A DNA stretch of 64,000 nt from Salvelinus alpinus. Its lineage: Eukaryota; Chordata; Actinopteri; Salmoniformes; Salmonidae. The notes under the pieces are model-generated. The model worked only from the letters and a program-made list of their open reading frames with translations. It was not told the DNA's origin and did no database searches. Shown here one piece after another: positions 50,154 through 63,849 of this stretch. The stretch is taken from NCBI RefSeq assembly GCF_045679555.1, contig NC_092091.1, positions 90,234,770 to 90,298,769 on the forward strand, in the 5' to 3' direction. Position 1 is the first letter of the stretch. Each line of letters begins with the position of its first letter. The position numbers and the translations under genes are program-made.

Positions 50154-50455
50154 GGCAGCTCATGTCCCAGTCGTACTGAATGTGGGAGTCGGACATGTTG
50201 TCCGGAGGGTCGTTCCAGTCCAGCCAGCCATGACGCCCACCATCTCAGTGCTGGCAGCTCATGTCCCAGTCGTACTGAATGTGGGAGTCGGACACGTTGT
50301 CCGGAGGGTCGTTCCAGGCCAGTCCTGCCAGCCATGACGCCCACCATCTCAGTGCTGGCAGCTCATGTCCCAGTCGTTCTGAATGTGGGAGTCGGACACG
50401 TTGTCCGGAGGGTCGTTCCAGTCCAGCCAGCCATGACGCCCACCATCTCAGATGG
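50154..50455. repeat. 99-bp tandem repeat in the DIRS-like relic
   Basis: Three copies starting at 50154, 50253 and 50357 (99- and 104-bp spacing) with GGCAGCTCATGTCCCAGTCG and CCAGCCATGACGCCCACCAT. Confidence 0.93.
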
Positions 50456-50729
50456 CTCTGAACTTGTTTTTGTAGTTAGAAACAGAGAAAATTAAAAATC
50501 CTGTAATATTATTTTGTTGAAGTATAATTTCAATCTCTGAGTAAGTAATTGACTGCACCAAAATTGCCCATTTGAATTAATAGGATTCATATAATATTTA
50601 ATAAATATACCTAACATCCCATTTGCACCAAATTGTATATTAAAGAATGAGTAAGACATGAAGATTCCAAAGAAATGGTCAAATGCCACCCACAGACCCC
50701 CCCCCCCCCCCCCACACACCCAACCCAAC
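50456..50729. other. Spacer with a C16 run
   Basis: A+T-rich non-coding sequence ending in 16 C residues (50698-50713). Confidence 0.6.
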
Positions 50730-53700
50730 AATGAGTATCTAGTATAGTAGCTAGTATCATATAACAGGAGTATCTAATATAGTAGCTAGTATCATATAAC
50801 AGGAGTATCTAATATAGTAACTAGTATCATATAACAGGAGTATCTAGTATAGTAGCTAGTATCATATAACAGGAGTATACAGTATAGTAGCTAGTATCAT
50901 ATAACAGGAGTATACAGTATAGTAGCTAGTATCATATAACAGGAGTATCTAATATAGTAGCTAGTATCATATAACAGGAGTATACAGTATAGTAGCTAGT
51001 ATCATATAACAGGAGTATACAGTATAGTAGCTAGTATCATATAACAGGAGTATCTAATATAGCAGCTAGTATCATATAACAGGAGTATACAGTATAGTAG
51101 CTAGTATCATATAACAGGAGTATCTAATATAGCAGCTAGTATCATATAACAGGAGTATACAGTATAGTAGCTAGTATCATATAACAGGAGTATACAGTAT
51201 AGTAGCTAGTATCATATAACAGGAGTATACAGTATAGTAGCTAGTATTTTATAACAGGAGTATCTAATGTAGTAGCTAGTATCATATAACAGGAGTATAC
51301 AGTATAGTAGCTAGTATCATATAACAGGAGTATACAGTATAGTAGCTAGTATCATATAACAGGAGTATACAGTATAGTAGCTAGTATCTTATAACAGGAG
51401 TATACAGTATAGTAACTAGTATCATATAACAGGAGTATACAGTATAGTAGCTAGTATCTTATAACAGGAGTATCTAATATAGTAGCTAGTATCATATAAC
51501 AGGAGTATACAGTATAGTAGCTAGTATCATATAACAGGAGTATACAGTATAGTAGCTAGTACCATATAACAGGAGTATCTAGTATAGTAGCTAGTATCAT
51601 ATAACAGGAGTATACAGTATAGTAGCTAGTATCATATAACAGGAGTATACAGTATAGTAGCTAGTATCATATAACAGGAGTATACAGTATAGTAGCTAGT
51701 ATCATATAACAGGAGTATACAGTATAGTAGCTAGTATTTTATAACAGGAGTATACAGTATAGTAGCTAGTATCATATAACAGGAGTATCTAGTATAGTAG
51801 CTAGTATCATATAACAGGAGTATACAGTATAGTAGCTAGTATCATATAACAGGAGTATCTAATATAGTAGCTAGTATCATATAACATGAGTATATAGTAT
51901 AGTAGCTAGTATCATATAACAGGAGTATCTAATATAGTAGCTAGTATCATATAACAGGAGTATCTAGTATAGTAGCTAGTATCATATAACAGGAGTATCT
52001 AGTATAGTAGCTAGTATCATATAACAGGAGTATCTAATATAGTAACTAGTATCATATAACAGGAGTATCTAGTATAGTAGCTAGTATCATATAACAGGAG
52101 TATCTAGTATAGTAGCTAGTATCATATAACAGGAGTATACAGTATAGTAGCTAGTATCATATAACAGGAGTATACAGTATAGTAGCTAGTATCATATAAC
52201 AGGAGTATACAGTATAGTAGCTAGTATCATATAACAGGAGTATACAGTATAGTAGCTAGTATCATATAACAGGAGTATCTAGTATAGTAGCTAGTATCAT
52301 ATAACAGGAGTATACAGTATAGTAGCTAGTATCATATAACAGGAGTATCTAATATAGTAGCTAGTATCATATAACAGGAGTATCTAGTATAGTAGCTAGT
52401 ATCATATAACAGGAGTATCTAGTATAGTAGCTAGTATCTTATAACAGGAGTATACAGTATAGTAACTAGTATCATATAACAGGAGTATACAGTATAGTAG
52501 CTAGTATCTTATAACAGGAGTATCTAATATAGTAGCTAGTATCTTATAACAGGAGTATCTAATATAGTAGCTAGTATCATATAACAGGAGTATACAGTAT
52601 AGTAGCTAGTATCATATAACAGGAGTATACAGTATAGTAGCTAGTATCATATAACAGGAGTATACAGTATAGTGGCTAGTATCTTATAACATGAGTATAT
52701 AGTATAGTAGCTAGTATCATATAACAGGAGTATCTAATATAGTAGCTAGTATCATATAACAGGAGTATACAGTATAGTAGCTAGTATCTTATAACAGGAG
52801 TATACAGTATAGTAGCTAGTATCATATAACAGGAGTATACAGTATAGTAGCTAGTATCTTATAACAGGAGTATCTAATATAGTAGCTAGTATCATATAAC
52901 AGGAGTATACAGTATAGTAGCTAGTATCATATAACAGGAGTATCTAATATAGTAGCTAGTATCATATAACATGAGTATATAGTATAGTAGCTAGTATCAT
53001 ATAACAGGAGTATCTAATATAGTAGCTAGTATCATATAACAGGAGTATCTAGTATAGTAGCTAGTATCATATAACAGGAGTATCTAGTATAGTAGCTAGT
53101 ATCATATAACAGGAGTATCTAATATAGTAACTAGTATCATATAACAGGAGTATCTAGTATAGTAGCTAGTATCATATAACAGGATTATCTAGTATAGTAG
53201 CTAGTATCATATAACAGGAGTATACAGTATAGTAGCTAGTATCATATAACAGGAGTATACAGTATAGTAGCTAGTATCATATAACAGGAGTATACAGTAT
53301 AGTAGCTAGTATCATATAACAGGAGTATACAGTATAGTAGCTAGTATCATATAACAGGAGTATCTAGTATAGTAGCTAGTATCATATAACAGGAGTATAC
53401 AGTATAGTAGCTAGTATCATATAACAGGAGTATCTAATATAGTAGCTAGTATCATATAACAGGAGTATCTAGTATAGTAGCTAGTATCATATAACAGGAG
53501 TATCTAGTATAGTAGCTAGTATCATATAACAGGAGTATACAGTATAGTAGCTAGTATCATATAACAGGAGTATCTAATATAGTAGCTAGTATCATATAAC
53601 AGGAGTATCTAGTATAGTAGCTAGTATCATATAACAGGAGTATCTAGTATAGTAGCTAGTACCATATAACAGGAGTATCTAGTATAGTAGCCGGTAGTAC

Positions 53701-54030
53701 CATATAACAGGAGTATCTAGTATAGTAGCTAGTACCATATAACAGGAGTATCTAGTATAGTAGCTAGTACCATATAACAGGAGTATATAGTATAGTAGCC
53801 GGTAGTATCATATAACAGGAGTATATAGTATAGTAGCCGGTAGTACCATATAACAGGAGTATCTAGTATAGTAGCTAGTACCATATAACAGGAGTATCTA
53901 GTATAGTAGCTAGTACCATATAACAGGAGTATCTAGTATAGTAGCCGGTAGTACCATATAACAGGAGTATATAGTATAGTAGCCGGTAGTATCATATAAC
54001 AGGAGTATACAGTATAGTAGCCGGTAGTAT
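50730..54030. repeat. Minisatellite, 35-bp unit, about 94 copies
   Basis: Unit AGTATACAGTATAGTAGCTA plus GTATCATATAACAGG, with AGTATCTAATATAG and AGTATCTAGTATAG variants. The last 350 bp introduce a longer GCCGGTAGTA variant. Rare variants recur 1085 bp apart (ATAACATGAGTATATAG at 51881 and 52966), indicating a higher-order duplication of 31 units. Confidence 0.97.
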
Positions 54031-54419
<389 letters not shown>

Positions 54420-55275
54420 GCACTACTTTTCACCAGGCCCCATAGGGAATAGGGTGCCATTTGGGCCGCAAAAATCGAAATAAATGACAGCGGTAGTGAA
54501 CATGACCTTGATGAACAGTGTATGCATCCCAAGAGGCATCCTATTCCCTATGGGCACTGGTCAAAAGTAGTGCACTAAGTAGGGAATATTGTACCATAGG
54601 GCACTGGTCAAAAGTAGTGCACTAAGTAGAGAATATTGTACCATAGGGCACTGGTCAAAAGTAGTGCACTAAGTAGGGAATATTGTACCATAGGGCACTG
54701 GTCAAAAGTAGTGCACTAAGTAGGGAATATTGTACCATAGGGCACTGGTCAAAAGTAGTGCACTAAGTAGGGAATATTGTACCATAGGGCTCTGGTCAAA
54801 AGTAGTGCACTATGTAAGGGAATAGGGTGCCAGCTCTGGTCAAAGTAGTGCACTATACAGGGAATATGATGCCTAAGGGCCCTGGTCAAAAGTAGTGCAC
54901 TATACAGGGAATATGATGCCTAAGGGCCCTAGTCAAAAGTAGTGCACTATACAGGGAATAGGGTGCCAGCTCTGGTCAAAGTAGTGCACTATACAGGGAA
55001 TATGATGCCTAAGGGCCCTGGTCATAAGTAGTGCACTATACAGGGAATAGGGTGCGGTGCCTAAGGACCCTGGTCAAAAGTAGTGCACTATACAGGGAAT
55101 AGGGTGCCAGCTCTGGTCTAAAGTAGTGCACTATACAGGGAATATGATGCCCAAGGGCCCTGGTCTAAAGTAGTGCACTATACAGGGAATAGGGTGCCAG
55201 CTCTGGTCTAAAGTAGTGCACTATACAGGGAATAGGGTGCCAGCTCTGGTCTAAAGTAGTGCACTACACAGCGAA
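54420..55275. repeat. Tandem repeat, about 47-bp unit
   Basis: About fifteen degenerate copies built on GGTCAAAAGTAGTGCACTA and GGGAATATTGTACCATAGGG or GGGAATAGGGTGCC. The same dispersed repeat appears inverted at 63850-64000. Confidence 0.9.
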
Positions 55276-55299
55276 TATGCCAGTAGGGATGCACACTGA

Positions 55300-55510
55300 A
55301 AGGAAAATAGAATCTCTTCCTCCATGTGAGTTAATTCTATTGGGAATGTGGTTAGCTCGCTTAGGGACCGGAAGATGGTCACAGATTCAATTCCCCCTCA
55401 AGGACACCCACAAGAGAACCCACAACCCCCAGTTCCCTAAAAAATGTAATGTGTACACTCACTGCCGTAAGTCGCTCTGGATAAGAGCGTCTGATTAATG
55501 ACAAAAATAA
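55300..55510 (+). mobile_element. tRNA-derived SINE (plus strand)
   Basis: GTGGTTAGCTCGCTTAGGGACC and GGTCACAGATTCAATTCCC resemble degenerate pol III A and B boxes, and the downstream CCGTAAGTCGCTCTGGATAAG is the conserved body of a salmonid SINE. Confidence 0.75.
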
Positions 55511-55543
55511 AAGTGTACATCTCTCTCTTTTATCGTGACACTC

Positions 55544-56250
<707 letters not shown>

Positions 56251-56369
56251 TCTACCGTATTCTCTCTGCTCTCTGTTTATTCTGTCGTTTACTTGTTTGT
56301 TTTACCATGATTCATTCCACTGCTGCGGTTTCTACACATTATGGACATGTAGTGTGTGTATAGACAAGT

Positions 56370-56825
56370 GAGAGTGTGTGTCTGTATCTCTGTGTGTGTG
56401 TGTGTGTGTGTATCAGTGTGTGTGTCTCAGTGTGTGTGTGTATCAGTGTGTGTGTCTCAGTGTGTGTCTGTGTGTGTCTGTATGTGTGTATCAGTGTGTG
56501 TGTCTCAGTATGTGTGTCACTGTGTGTGTCTCCGTGTGTGTGTCTCAGTGTGTGTGTGTGTCTCAGTGTGTGTGTGTGTGTGTCTCAGTGTGTGTGTCCC
56601 AGTGTGTGTGTCTGTGTGTGTGTATCAGTGTGTGTGTGTCTCAGTGTGTATGTATCAGTGTGTGTGTGTGTGTCTCAGTGTGTGTGTCACTGTGTGTGTC
56701 TCAGTGTGTGTGTGTGTGTGTGTGTCTCAGTGTGTGTGTCTTTGTGTCTGTGTGTGTGTGTGTGTCTCAGTGTGTGTGTGTGTGTGTGTGTGTCTCAGTG
56801 TGTGTGTCTTTGTGCCTGTGTGTGT

Positions 56826-56868
<43 letters not shown>
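56370..56868. repeat. Compound GT microsatellite
   Basis: GT runs broken by TCTCA and TATCA at near-regular intervals (GTGTGTGTCTCAGTGTGTGT). Non-coding. Confidence 0.96.
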
Positions 56869-56869
<1 letters not shown>

Positions 56870-57839
56870 GTCAAAGAGCTCATTATGTTTGTTTGTCAAA
56901 CAGGCAGACAAGGGGAACGACACATCTGTCCGCCTGCTAGGTGTGTTTGTCTCGTTATTCCATCATAACCGCGTCGAAACAAGAGAAGATGAATGACCCA
57001 GCGAACCACATCAGATTCAGAGACAGCATTAGTTCAAACTGTAGAACCCAGTTCCTACATTTGAATATAACAATAGATGTTATCAAACAAAACTATGCTA
57101 CACTTTATCTCTGTGTCAAGACTCAGGAGAAGACCCAGATGCAGACAGTTTCCAAGTAACAAAAGTGTATTACTAGAACAGGGGGGCAGGCAAACGACAG
57201 GTCAAAGGGCAGGCAGAGGTCAGCAATACAGAGCAGAGTCCGAAAGGTACAGAATGGCAGGCAGGGTCAGGGCCAGGGCAGGCAGAATGGCAGGCAGAGG
57301 TCAATAATCCAGAGCAGAGTCCACAAGGTACAGAATGGCAGGCAGGGTCAGGGCCAGGGCAGGCAGAATGGTCAAAACGGAAAACTGGAAAACAGGAACT
57401 AGAGAAAGACAGGAGCACGAGAAAAACGCTGATAGGCTTGACGAAACAAAACTAACTAGCAACAGAAAAACAGAGAACACAGATATAAAACACTGGGTAT
57501 AATGAGGAAGGTGAGCAACACCTGGTGGGGGGGGGGGGGGGGGGTGGAGACAATCACAAAGACAGATGAAACAGATCAGGGTATGACTGGGACCCTCAGG
57601 ATGACAAATCAGAGCAAAATTACTGAATGTAAGTACATTATTTACCTTCAGAGGTGAATGTATGAATCCAGTTCCTGTGATTAAAGTGTTTTATTGTCGT
57701 GCACTCTCCTCAAACAATAGCATGTTATTTTTTTCACTGTAATAGCTACTGTAAATTGGACACTGCAGTTAGACTAACATTAATTGAAGCTTTCTGCCCA
57801 TATAAGACATGTCTATGTCCCAGAAAGTTCATCTGATAC
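56869..57839. other. Intergenic sequence with a dispersed repeat
   Basis: 57110-57590 resembles a common salmonid dispersed (LTR-like) repeat with two copies of a 90-bp phrase (AATGGCAGGCAGGGTCAGGG at 57251 and 57333), ending with an 18-G run (57527-57544). The rest is unrecognised non-coding sequence. Confidence 0.5.
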
Positions 57840-58485
57840 TATACTAGATACTAGTACTCTGATCATCTTTATGAATACTGGACCTGATCCTAGATCAGAA
57901 CTCCTACTCTGATACTCTTTATGAATACTGGACCTGATCCTGGATCAGGACTCCTACTCTGATCATCTTTATGAATACTGGACCTGATCCTAGATCAGAA
58001 CTCCTACTCTGATCATCTTTATGAATACTGGACCTGATCCTGGATCAGGACTCCTACTCTGATCATCTTTATGAATACTGGACCTGATCCTAGATCAGAT
58101 CTCCTACTCTGATCATCTTTATGAATACTGGACCTGATCCTAGATCAGATCTCCTACTCTGATAATCTTAATGAATACTGGACCTGATCCTAGATCAGAA
58201 CTACTACTCTGATCATCTTTATGAATACTGGACCTGATCCTAGATCAGAACTCCTACTCTGATCATCTTTATGAATACTGGACCTGATCCTAGATCAGAA
58301 CTCCTACTCTGATCATCTTTATGAATACTGGACCTGATCCTAGATCAGAACTCCTACTCTGGTCATCTTTATGAATACTGGACCTGATCCTAGATCAGAA
58401 CTCCTACTCTGATAATCTTTATGAATACTGGACCTGATTCTAAATCAGAACTCCTACTCTGATCATCTTTATGAATACTGGACCT
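57840..58485. repeat. Minisatellite, 50-bp unit
   Basis: About twelve copies of GATCATCTTTATGAATACTG, GACCTGATCCTAGATCAGAA and CTCCTACTCT, each containing the short palindrome GATCCTAGATC. Confidence 0.95.
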
Positions 58486-58684
58486 GTGTGTATGTGTGTG
58501 TGTGTGTATGTGTGTGTGTGTGTAATCAAATCAAATTTGATTTGTCACATGCGTCGAATACAACTGGTGTAGTCTTTACCATGAAACGCTTATAAGCCCA
58601 TTCCAATGATGCAGAGTTTAAACATAATAATACCAAATAAAATAGTAACTAACATGAGAGGATCAATATAAAATACACAAGACG

Positions 58685-61600
58685 TGAGTTATATACAGGA
58701 AGTACCAGATCAATGTGGAGCTATATACAGGAAGTACCAGATCAATGTGGAGCTATATACAGGAAGTACCAGATCAATGTGGAGCTATATACAGGAAGTA
58801 CCAGATCAATGTAGAGTTATATACAGGAAGTACCAGATCAATGTAGAGTTATATACAGGAAGTACCAGATCATTGTGGAGCTATATACAGGAAGTACCAG
58901 ATCAATGTGGAGCTATATACAGGAAGTACCAGATCAATGTGGAGCTATATACAGGAAGTACCAGATCAATGTAGAGTTATATACAGGAAGTACCAGATCA
59001 ATGTGGAGCTATATACAGGAAGTACCAGATCAATGTAGAGTTATATACAGGAAGTACCAGATCATTGTGGAGCTATATACAGGAAGTACCAGATCAATGT
59101 GGAGTTATATACAGGAAGAACCAGATCAATGTGGAGCTATATACAGGAAGTACCAGATCAATGTGGAGCTATATACAGGAAGTACCAGATCAATGTGGAG
59201 CTATATAAAGGAAGTACCAGATCAATGTGGAGCTATATACAAGAAGGACCAGATCAATGTGGAGCTATATAAAGGAAGAACCAGGACCAGATCAATGTGG
59301 AGCTATATACAGGAAGTACCAGATCAATGTGGAGCTCTATACAGGAAGTACCAGATCAATGTGGAGCTATATACAGGAAGTACCAAATCAATATGGAGCT
59401 ATATACAGGAAGATGCAGTACCAGATCAATGTGGAGCTATATACAGGAAGTACCAGATCAATATGGAGCTATATACAGGAAGAACCAGTACCAGATCATT
59501 GTGGAGCTATATACAGGAAGTACCAGATCAATGTGGAGTTATATACAGGAAGAACCAGATCAATGTGGAGCTATATACAAGAAGGACCAGATCAATGTGG
59601 AGCTATATACAGGAAGAACCAGTACCAGATCAATGTGGAGCTATATACAGGAAGTACCAGATCAATGTGGAGCTCTATACAGGAAGTACCAGATCAATGT
59701 GGAGCTATATACAGGAAGTACCAGATCAATATGGAGCTATATACCGGAAGAACCAGTACCAGATCAATGTGGAGCTATATACAGGAAGTACTTGATCAAT
59801 GTGGAGCTATATACAGGAAGTACCAGTACCAGATCAATGTGGAGCTATATACAGGAAGTACCAGTACCATATCAATGTGGAGCTATTTTCAGGTAGTACC
59901 AGATCAATGTGGAGCTATATACAGGAAGTACCAGATCAATGTGGAGCTATATACAGGAAGTACCAGATCAATGTGGAGCTATATACAGGAAGTACTTGAT
60001 CAATGTGGAGCTATATACATGAAGTACCAGTATCAGATAAATATGGAGCTATATACAGGAAGTACCAATACCAGATCAATGTGGAGCTATATACAGGAAG
60101 TACCAGTACCAGATCAATGTGGAGCTATATACAGGAAGTACCAGTACCAGATCAATGTGGAGCTATATACAGGAAGTACCAGTGCCAGATCAATGTGGAG
60201 CTATATACAGGAAGTACCAGTACCAGATCAATGTGGAGCTATATACAGGAAGTACCAGTACCAGATCAATGTGGAGCTATATACAAGAAGTACCAGTACC
60301 AGATCAATGTGGAGCTATATACAGGAAGTACCAGTACCAGATCAATGTGGAGCTCTATACAGGAAGTACCAGATCAATGTGGAGCTATATACAGGAAGTA
60401 CCAGATCAATATGGAGCTATATACAGGAAGAACCAGTACCAGATCAATGTGGAGCTATATACAGGAAGTACTTGATCAATGTGGAGCTATATACAGGAAG
60501 TACCAGTACCAGATCAATGTGGAGCTATATACAGGAAGTACCAGTACCATATCAATGTGGAGCTATTTTCAGGTAGTACCAGATCAATGTGGAGCTATAT
60601 ACAGGAAGTACCAGATCAATGTGGAGCTATATACAGGAAGTACCAGATCAATGTGGAGCTATATACAGGAAGAACCAGTATCAGATCAATGTGGAGCTAT
60701 ATACAGGAAGTACTTGATCAATGTGGAGCTATATACATGAAGTACCAGTATCAGATAAATATGGAGCTATATACAGGAAGTACCAATACCAGATCAATGT
60801 GGAGCTATATACAGGAAGTACCAGTACCAGATCAATGTGGAGCTATATACAGGAAGTACCAGTACCAGATCAATGTGGAGCTATATACAGGAAGTACCAG
60901 TGCCAGATCAATGTGGAGCTATATACAGGAAGTACCAGTACCAGATCAATGTGGAGCTATATACAGGAAGTACCAGTACCAGATCAATGTGGAGCTATAT
61001 ACAAGAAGTACCAGTACCAGATCAATGTGGAGCTATATACAGGAAGTACCAGTACCAGATCAATGTGGAGCTATATACAGGAAGTACCAGATCAATGTGG
61101 AGCTATATACAGGAAGTACCTGTACCAGATTAATGTGGAGCTCTATACAGGAAGTACCAGTACCAGATCAATGTGGAGCTCTATACAGGAGGTACCAGTA
61201 CCAGATCAATGTGGAGCTCTATACAGGAAGTACCAGTACCAGATCAATGTGGAGCTCTATACAGGAGGTACCAGTACCAGATCAATGTGGAGCTCTATAC
61301 AGGAGGTACCAGTACCAGATCAATGTGGAGCTATATACAGGAGGTACCAGTACCAGATCAATGTGGAGCTCTATACAGGAGGTACCAGTACCAGATCAAT
61401 GTGGAGCTCTATACAGTTGGTACCAGTACCAGATCAATGTGGAGCTCTATACAGGAGGTACCAGTACCAGATCAATGTGGAGCTCTATACAGGAGGTACC
61501 AGTACCAGATCAATGTAGAGCTATATACAGGAAGTACCAGATCAAGGTGGAGCTATATACAGGAAGTATCAGTACCAGATCAATGTGGAGCTCTATACAG

Positions 61601-61690
61601 GAGGTACCAGTACCAGATCAATGTGGAGCTATATACAGGAAGTACCAGATCAATGTGGAGCTATATACAGGAGGTACCAGTACCAGCTAC
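58685..61690. repeat. Minisatellite, 32/38-bp unit, in the LINE 3' UTR
   Basis: About 85 copies of AGTACCAGATCAATGTGGAG plus CTATATACAGGA, with a 38-bp form carrying an extra AGTACC and a CTCTATACAGGAGGT form near the right end. Rare variants recur at about 680-718 bp (CTTGATCAAT at 59791 and 60471; ACATGAAGTACC at 60017 and 60735), showing higher-order duplication. Long open frames (up to 449 codons) are artefacts. Confidence 0.95.
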
Positions 61691-61755
61691 AAGTTATTTG
61701 AGGTACACTACCATTCAAAAGTTTGGGGTCACTTAGAAATGTCCTTGTTTTTAGT

Positions 61756-62045
61756 CTATTTAAATAACATCAAGTTGATCAGAAATACACTGTAGCCCTT
61801 AGTGAACATGGAGTTCAGGATGGGGACTAAACACACACCCCTGAGGGGCCCCCATGTTGAGGGTTCATCAAGAGAGAGATATTGTTGCCTACCCTCACCA
61901 CCCGGTGCCGGGCAGTCAGGAAGTCCAGGATCCAGTTGCAGAGGGATGTGTTTAATCCCAGGGTCCCTAACTTGGTGATGATCTTGGAAGGGGACTACGG
62001 TGTTGAACGCTGAGCTGTAGTCTATGAACAGCATTCTCACATAGT
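61756..62045 (-). pseudogene. LINE reverse transcriptase fragment
   Basis: 95-codon minus-strand frame starting with the reverse transcriptase A-box-like motif L-F-I-D-Y-S-S-A-F-N-T. Downstream motifs (catalytic DD) are lost and the end is frameshifted. Confidence 0.8.
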
Positions 62046-62164
62046 TATTTCAATCTCTTGTCCCCATACAGTTGATTGAGGGCCAGATTGGTGTTAGATT
62101 GTGATTGGTGTTAGATTGTAGAGGAATGTAGACAGGCGTAATAATTACCGATAAGAACTCTCTT

Positions 62165-62625
62165 GGTAGATGGAAAGCGTCTGCAGTTTACCATGAGGTA
62201 TTCTGTATCAGGTGGATGAAAGGGTCTGCAGTTTACCATGAGGTCTTCTATATCAGGTAGATGAAAGGGTCTGCAGTTTACCATGAGGTATTCTATATCA
62301 GGTAGATGAAAGGGTCTGCAGTTTACCATGAGGTCTTCTATATCAGGTAGATGAAAGGGTCTGCAGTTTACCATGAGGTATTCTATATCAGGTAGATGAA
62401 AGGGTCTGCAGTTTACCATGAGGTATTCTATATCAGGTAGATGAAAGGGTCTGCAGTTTACCATGAGGTCTTCTATATCAGGTAGATGAAAGGGTCTGCA
62501 GTTTACCATGAGGTCTTCTATATCAGGTAGATGAAAGGGTCTGCAGTTTACCATGAGGTGTTCTATATCAGGTAGATGAAAGGGTCTGCAGTTTACCATG
62601 AGGTCTTCTATATCAGGTAGATGAA
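62165..62625. repeat. 45-bp tandem repeat in the LINE coding region
   Basis: Ten copies of ATGAAAGGGTCTGCAGTTTA, CCATGAGGTCTTCTATATCA, GGTAG. At 15 codons per unit one minus-strand frame stays open for 162 codons. Confidence 0.94.
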
Positions 62626-63230
62626 AGCTGGAGATTTCATTCCCACCGGAAGCAGCACACCAGTTGTTATTTATGATAAATCACACCCCTCCTCCTTTAG
62701 ACTTGCCTGAAGCCGCCGTCTGATTGTGCCGTAGCACGGAGGTCCACTAAGTACTCTGTGAATAGTGTCGCCATTCAGCCACGTCTCAGTAAGACATATG
62801 ATAGCAGCTTTTTAAATCCCTCTGATGGGAGAACGAAGCTCATCCGTCTTATTCTCCAGTGACTGGACATTTGCCAATAGAACGGAAGGGGGAGGACCGT
62901 TCGGTTTTCTCTTCGCCTCAATTTCACCAGGACTCCAGCTCGTCTCCCGCGTCTACGCCTGCGGCGTTTTGGTAGCCCATGGATCAAAGGAATAGGGTCC
63001 GGTATGAATAGTGGAACAGCTGAGTCGGAGTTGAAGTCATATTTGAAGTGGAAATTGAGGTTAGTAACTGTCGATGTCCAGAAGTGCTTGGTGGTCACAA
63101 GTGATAATAGGATGATGTTTCCTTACAAAAAGAGTGGAGATAAACACAAGAAAAGTCAACAAATAGCCAAGTTGGGTGTAAACTCTTAAGATGACGTCAC
63201 CGTTCTCCGTAGGCGCCATCTTTTCAATGA

Positions 63231-63486
63231 CGTGTGTGTGTGTTTTTATAGACGTATCATCCATATTATTCAAACAGTTCAGCACAGTTCAAGGACCGTA
63301 CATTGGTGAGTCATTTTCACAAGCCATCCTACTTCAGAAGAGGCAACTTTGGAATGTGTTCATTGCATTTCCTTTGTATGAATAATATTAACAATTTATG
63401 TAACAGCTAACCTGAGGTCAACTAGAAACTAGTACACCCACACAACAATTCAACTGCTAGAATATAATTTACTTTATCGCTATAAT
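63231..63486. other. Intergenic sequence, nothing recognised
   Basis: Non-coding sequence between the LINE 5' end and the solo LTR. Confidence 0.4.
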
Positions 63487-63818
63487 TGTCACGCCCTGAC
63501 CTTAGAGACCCTTATTTTATTCCCTATGTTTGGTTAGGTCAGGGTGTGACTCGGGTGGGAGAATCTATGTTTTCTATTTCTTTGTGTTTTTGGCTGAGTA
63601 TCGTTGTCTCTGATTGGGGATCATATATAGGTTGTCATTTTCCGTTTGGGTTTTGTGGGGAGTTATTTTCTGTTTAGCTGTTTTGTTGCCTGACAGAACT
63701 GTGCGCTTTCGTTTTTTCTACTTTGTTATTTTGTTGCGTTGTTCAGTTTTATTAAAAATCATGAACGCCTACCACGCTGCACCTTGGTCTCCTTCTTCAA
63801 CCCACGAGAGCCATTACA
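63487..63818 (+). mobile_element. Solo LTR with ATAAT target duplication
   Basis: 332 bp, TGTCACGCCC start and GCCATTACA end, flanked by ATAAT at 63482-63486 and 63819-63823. Same family as the inverted solo LTR at 35780-36133. A TTTATTAAAA stretch near 63750 could be its polyadenylation region. Confidence 0.9.
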
Positions 63819-63849
63819 ATAATCACACACTGTAAACCTAAAATTCAAC

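Larger units (their letters stand above)
49081..50455 (+). pseudogene. DIRS-like retrotransposon pol relic (RT and RNase H)
   Basis: Frameshifted plus-strand reverse transcriptase: L-Q-F-A, P-K-G-G-G, then D-A-Y-F-H-I-S-I-L-P-A-H (near 49415), F-V-F-Q-G-K-A and V-P-F-V-L-A-L. Beyond a telomere-like insert come RNase H pieces: K-V-V-T-T, H-I-N-Y-L-P-L-L-T-V-F-H-A-L-K-H-F and D-N-M-A-V-V. These phrases are typical of DIRS-type elements of fish. The catalytic D-D box, expected at the insert, is missing. The terminal H-V-P-V-V-L-N-V-G region has been triplicated. Confidence 0.75.
58527..63230 (-). mobile_element. LINE, minus strand, with internally expanded repeats
   Basis: The 3' end lies at 58527 (AATCAAATCAAATTTGATTTG, complement of the usual salmonid LINE tail) and the 5' part runs to about 63230. 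In minus-strand order: a 5' region (62640-63230), a 45-bp array (62165-62625), a reverse transcriptase remnant (61756-62045), and a 3' UTR blown up by a 32/38-bp array (58685-61690). No long intact ORF remains. Confidence 0.75.

Noticed and set aside
58875-61795. Several overlapping frames of 200-450 codons rich in Y-R-K-Y-Q-I-N-V-E-L
   Set aside because: All arise from the 32/38-bp array in a LINE 3' UTR; three frames are open over the same DNA.
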